Assembly (NCBI GenBank): GCA_003499325.1
Contig: DNIP01000153.1
Location: 1 to 7,154, forward strand
Source: Oscillospiraceae bacterium
GTDB lineage: Bacteria; Bacillota; Clostridia; Oscillospirales; Acutalibacteraceae
Direction of reading: 5' to 3'
Length of the DNA: 7,154 nucleotides
Shown: positions 5,462-7,154 of the stretch, piece after piece
How positions within the stretch are numbered: position 1 is the first letter of the stretch
How the letters are laid out: each line of letters opens with the position of its first letter
The notes under the pieces: generated by a model
Databases searched by the model: none
What the model was told of the DNA's origin: nothing
What the model saw: the letters and a program-made list of their open reading frames with translations, nothing else
Position numbers and translations under genes: made by a program

Positions 5462-5472
5462 CAAAAGTCGTT

Positions 5473-5976
5473 TTATGATTCTTTGATCTTCTTCACTGCC
5501 AGAGCGCCTGCGCCGAGAGCAAGAACAGCCATGCCGAGAACGATCCAGAGCGGGTCGGAAGTCTTCGGGGAGCTCTTGCTGTTATCGGGATTAGCGGGCT
5601 TAGAGCTGGAGTCGGGAGTGGTGCCGGGTGCGGCGAACTTCGCAACTGCGTTGATATCGGATAAAGGCTTGATCACGATAACCGGATCGGTCAACGAACC
5701 GGAAACGATGTCATACTTACCTTCGATGACCCATTTGATGAATTCGCCGTTGCCCTCTTTAACAGCAGTCAACTTAACTTCGCCGTCTTCACCGACAGCG
5801 TCAACCTTGACGTTGCTCTTATTGCCGCCTGCAGTACCTAACGAACCGTCCGCGGGATCATATCCGACAACGATAGAATAATGATCCTTACCGACGGGGC
5901 TTTCATCAGCAGCAAAAGTCGCAGTCAAAGCAAAAATCATCACTAATGCCAAAACGACAGAAACTAACTTTTTCAT
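5473..5976 (-). CDS. Small secreted surface protein with InlB-like repeat and sortase-like C-terminus
   Basis: A 167-residue protein probably exported and held at the cell surface. Residues 1-23 form a Sec signal peptide (MKKLVSVVLALVMIF, cleavage near TFAA-DE). Residues about 33-114 resemble one divergent InlB B-type/bacterial repeat, with the KLTAV...GEFIKWVIEG core and a closing SDINAVAKF. A Pro/Ser/Lys/Asn-rich linker (117-135) leads to SPKTSD (136-141), a hydrophobic segment (144-161) and the tail KKIKES. This is the layout of a sortase substrate, close to the (S/N)PXTG signal of class B-type clostridial sortases, but with Ser instead of Gly. The start at 5976 is chosen because GGAG lies 9 nt upstream; upstream in-frame ATG and TTG codons lack one. 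Monocistronic. Specific function unknown, possibly adhesion or wall-associated. Confidence 0.85.
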   Translation of the reverse strand: MKKLVSVVLALVMIFALTATFAADESPVGKDHYSIVVGYDPADGSLGTAGGNKSNVKVDAVGEDGEVKLTAVKEGNGEFIKWVIEGKYDIVSGSLTDPVIVIKPLSDINAVAKFAAPGTTPDSSSKPANPDNSKSSPKTSDPLWIVLGMAVLALGAGALAVKKIKES

Positions 5977-6018
5977 AGCTATCATCTCCAATAATCATAC
6001 TAGCTTAATGTTAGCTAT

Positions 6019-6048
6019 ATGATATCATTATTTTACGTCAATTGTCAA
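6019..6048 (-). promoter_or_regulatory. Predicted sigma-A promoter of the surface-protein gene
   Basis: On the minus strand a perfect TTGACA (6048-6043) and TATCAT (6024-6019, 5 of 6) are separated by 18 nt, about 40 nt before the ATG at 5976. The -10 box overlaps the palindrome ATGATATCAT (6019-6028). A TAGCT/AGCTA inverted repeat (6001-6017) would lie in the 5' leader. Confidence 0.65.
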
Positions 6049-6113
6049 TAGCTTTTCAGAAATAAATCCACTAATTTTTACAGTTTTGTCACTCTTCTTT
6101 GTCATATTTTTAC

Positions 6114-6159
6114 AAAAAACACCGCGGCACACCGTGCACAGTGCACGATATGCCGTGGT
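6114..6159 (-). terminator. Strong intrinsic terminator of the CHAP lysin gene
   Basis: Arms of 17 nt (6121-6137 and 6143-6159) pair around a 5-nt loop, with one A-C mismatch and two G-U pairs on the minus strand. GTTTTTTG follows. The hairpin begins 12 nt after the stop at 6171. On the plus strand it is followed by TTTT, so it may weakly work in both directions. Confidence 0.9.
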
Positions 6160-6170
6160 TTTCCGTGTAT

Positions 6171-7106
6171 TTAATCAGACAATGTCATCTGGAACCAATC
6201 GATTTTCCGTCCGAATTCTCCGGCGTAGCCGTCCTGACCGGACGAGATCTCGTCATCGTACTGCCACGGGTAGTAGTAATTCCCGATCGGCGCGACGCGG
6301 TACTTCGCCTTGAGCCAGCCGCACCTTTTGACAACCGAGGAGGGGGTATTGTAATACACCTCGATGGCGTCGATCGGCTTGCCGTTGCCGGCGTAGCCGT
6401 TCACAGAATCGGCAGTATCACAGCCGCTCACATAGGGGAGCCAGCCGCCGCCCAAAACATGGACGCGGTATTTTACCGAGCCCTCGGACGCCCTGATCGC
6501 CACATCGGTGATCGCCTTGCCGGTAACGCCTGCGTAATCGGACAGATCCGTCACGCTCGGCAGCCACCTGCCGCCGCTGCGGACGCGGTAGCTCACCTCG
6601 GGGAAGCTCCCCGCGCTGCCGGAGCCGTCATAGGCAGGTCTGCCGGCACAGGACACCGTTGAGAGCGAGCGCACACGCCGCATCACCTCGCCGTTGGAGG
6701 AGGAGCCGGTGTTGCCCTCGATGGTCGTGATAGTGTTGTCGCCGTTGACGCTCTCGATAATACCGACATGGTCGCTGACATAGGTGCCGGGCACTAAGGT
6801 GGAGTGCTCGTTCGTCCAGTGGAAGAACACCACGTCGCCGCACTTGAAGCCCGACATCACGAGTCTGCCGTGATCCTGAAACGCCTTTGCCGCATAGCCG
6901 CAGTTAGCGGTTTTGGTATAGAGCAGAGAGGAGGCTCCCGCCTGATGGAATACCCACTGCACAAAGGTCTCGCACCAGTCGTAGCCGCTGCCCGATACGG
7001 TCGTCCCATAGTACCAGTTGTTATATTTGCACTTCTTGATATTGGTCGCCTTGGTGCCGATCTCGGCACGCGCGATGCTGATAATTTTATCCGCGTTGAC
7101 CGCCAT
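6171..7106 (-). CDS. CHAP-domain peptidoglycan hydrolase (endolysin-like) with C-terminal repeats
   Basis: Predicted cell-wall amidase or endopeptidase of 311 residues from the ATG at 7106. The N-terminal CHAP/NlpC-like domain (about 4-135) shows a catalytic-type Cys45 in YDWCETFVQW, His113 in SDHVGII and Glu130/Asn132 in TIEGNT. The C-terminal half has related modules: YRVRSGGRWLPSVTD...YAG..GK (173-205), YRVHVLGGGWLPYVSG...GYAGNGKPIDAIEVYY (213-252), and a degenerate YRV...PWQYDDE...DGYAG module (269-309). These resemble the putative wall-binding repeats of Clostridia and phage lysins. There is no signal peptide, so export would need a holin, lysis or another route; this favours a phage-type endolysin or a domesticated copy. 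AGGAAGG lies 7 nt before the ATG. The frame is open to the right edge, so an earlier start outside the window is possible but less likely. Confidence 0.88.
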   Translation of the reverse strand: MAVNADKIISIARAEIGTKATNIKKCKYNNWYYGTTVSGSGYDWCETFVQWVFHQAGASSLLYTKTANCGYAAKAFQDHGRLVMSGFKCGDVVFFHWTNEHSTLVPGTYVSDHVGIIESVNGDNTITTIEGNTGSSSNGEVMRRVRSLSTVSCAGRPAYDGSGSAGSFPEVSYRVRSGGRWLPSVTDLSDYAGVTGKAITDVAIRASEGSVKYRVHVLGGGWLPYVSGCDTADSVNGYAGNGKPIDAIEVYYNTPSSVVKRCGWLKAKYRVAPIGNYYYPWQYDDEISSGQDGYAGEFGRKIDWFQMTLSD

Positions 7107-7154
7107 TTCATCACCTTCCTGTAAAGCGCCCCGCAAACGCTCGGTATGCAGGGC

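Noticed and set aside
5977..5991. Earlier ATG/TTG starts for the surface-protein gene
   Set aside because: They overlap or precede the GGAG site that serves the ATG at 5976, and the signal peptide begins properly with MKK there.
7107..7136. Earlier TTG start for the lysin gene
   Set aside because: The ATG at 7106 has an excellent AGGAAGG at proper spacing; the extension adds only ten residues without a signal peptide.
7111..7154. Possible 3' end of an upstream gene ending in TGA at 7111, 4 nt before the lysin ATG
   Set aside because: Only about 13 codons are visible and nothing is recognisable. The TGA overlap with the Shine-Dalgarno is suggestive of translational coupling but too little to call.
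1..7154. CRISPR arrays, insertion sequences, tRNA or rRNA genes
   Set aside because: No regularly spaced repeats, transposase motifs, terminal inverted repeats with target duplications, or conserved RNA gene sequences were seen on either strand.

Overview
The window looks like chromosomal DNA from a Gram-positive, moderate-G+C member of the Clostridia, probably a gut Ruminococcaceae/Oscillospiraceae-type organism. This is an inference from lipoprotein signal peptides with LAGC/LAAC lipoboxes, strong GGAGG-type ribosome binding sites, a surface protein with a sortase-like C-terminus, and a Clostridia-style CHAP lysin with C-terminal repeats. I cannot name the species. All convincing genes lie on the minus strand, so transcription runs from high to low coordinates.

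In transcription order: (1) 7106-6171, a CHAP-domain cell-wall hydrolase without a signal peptide, followed by a strong terminator. (2) 5976-5473, a monocistronic small surface protein (signal peptide, one InlB-like repeat, Ser/Pro/Lys linker, SPKTS motif, membrane anchor), with its own promoter and terminator. (3) About 310 bases (5124-5432) with no convincing gene. (4) 5042-2592, a polar amino-acid ABC importer operon: binding lipoprotein, permease, ATPase. (5) 2397 to the left edge, a second paralogous importer with the same gene order, its ATPase cut off by the window end after the Walker B motif.

The two importers share an architecture. Each has a recognisable sigma-A-type promoter before the binding-protein gene, and hairpin-forming sequence between the binding-protein and permease genes. 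The permease and ATPase genes are then tightly coupled (12-nt gap in one, 11-nt overlap in the other). The intergenic hairpins would be expected to yield more binding protein than membrane parts, but this is inferred from sequence only. The binding proteins capture an amino acid at the outer face of the membrane, the permeases (probably homodimers) form the channel, and the ATPases drive import. The substrates cannot be read from sequence. The second-listed binding protein (1582-2397) keeps the canonical ligand-binding Arg, while the other (4185-5042) has Val at that position.

No mobile element, CRISPR array, tRNA, rRNA or clearly novel multi-gene system was found. The main points of interest are a perfect palindrome inside the spacer of one importer promoter, the hairpin-rich intergenic leaders, a signal-peptide-like extension on one permease, a non-canonical sortase motif, and the phage-like lysin.
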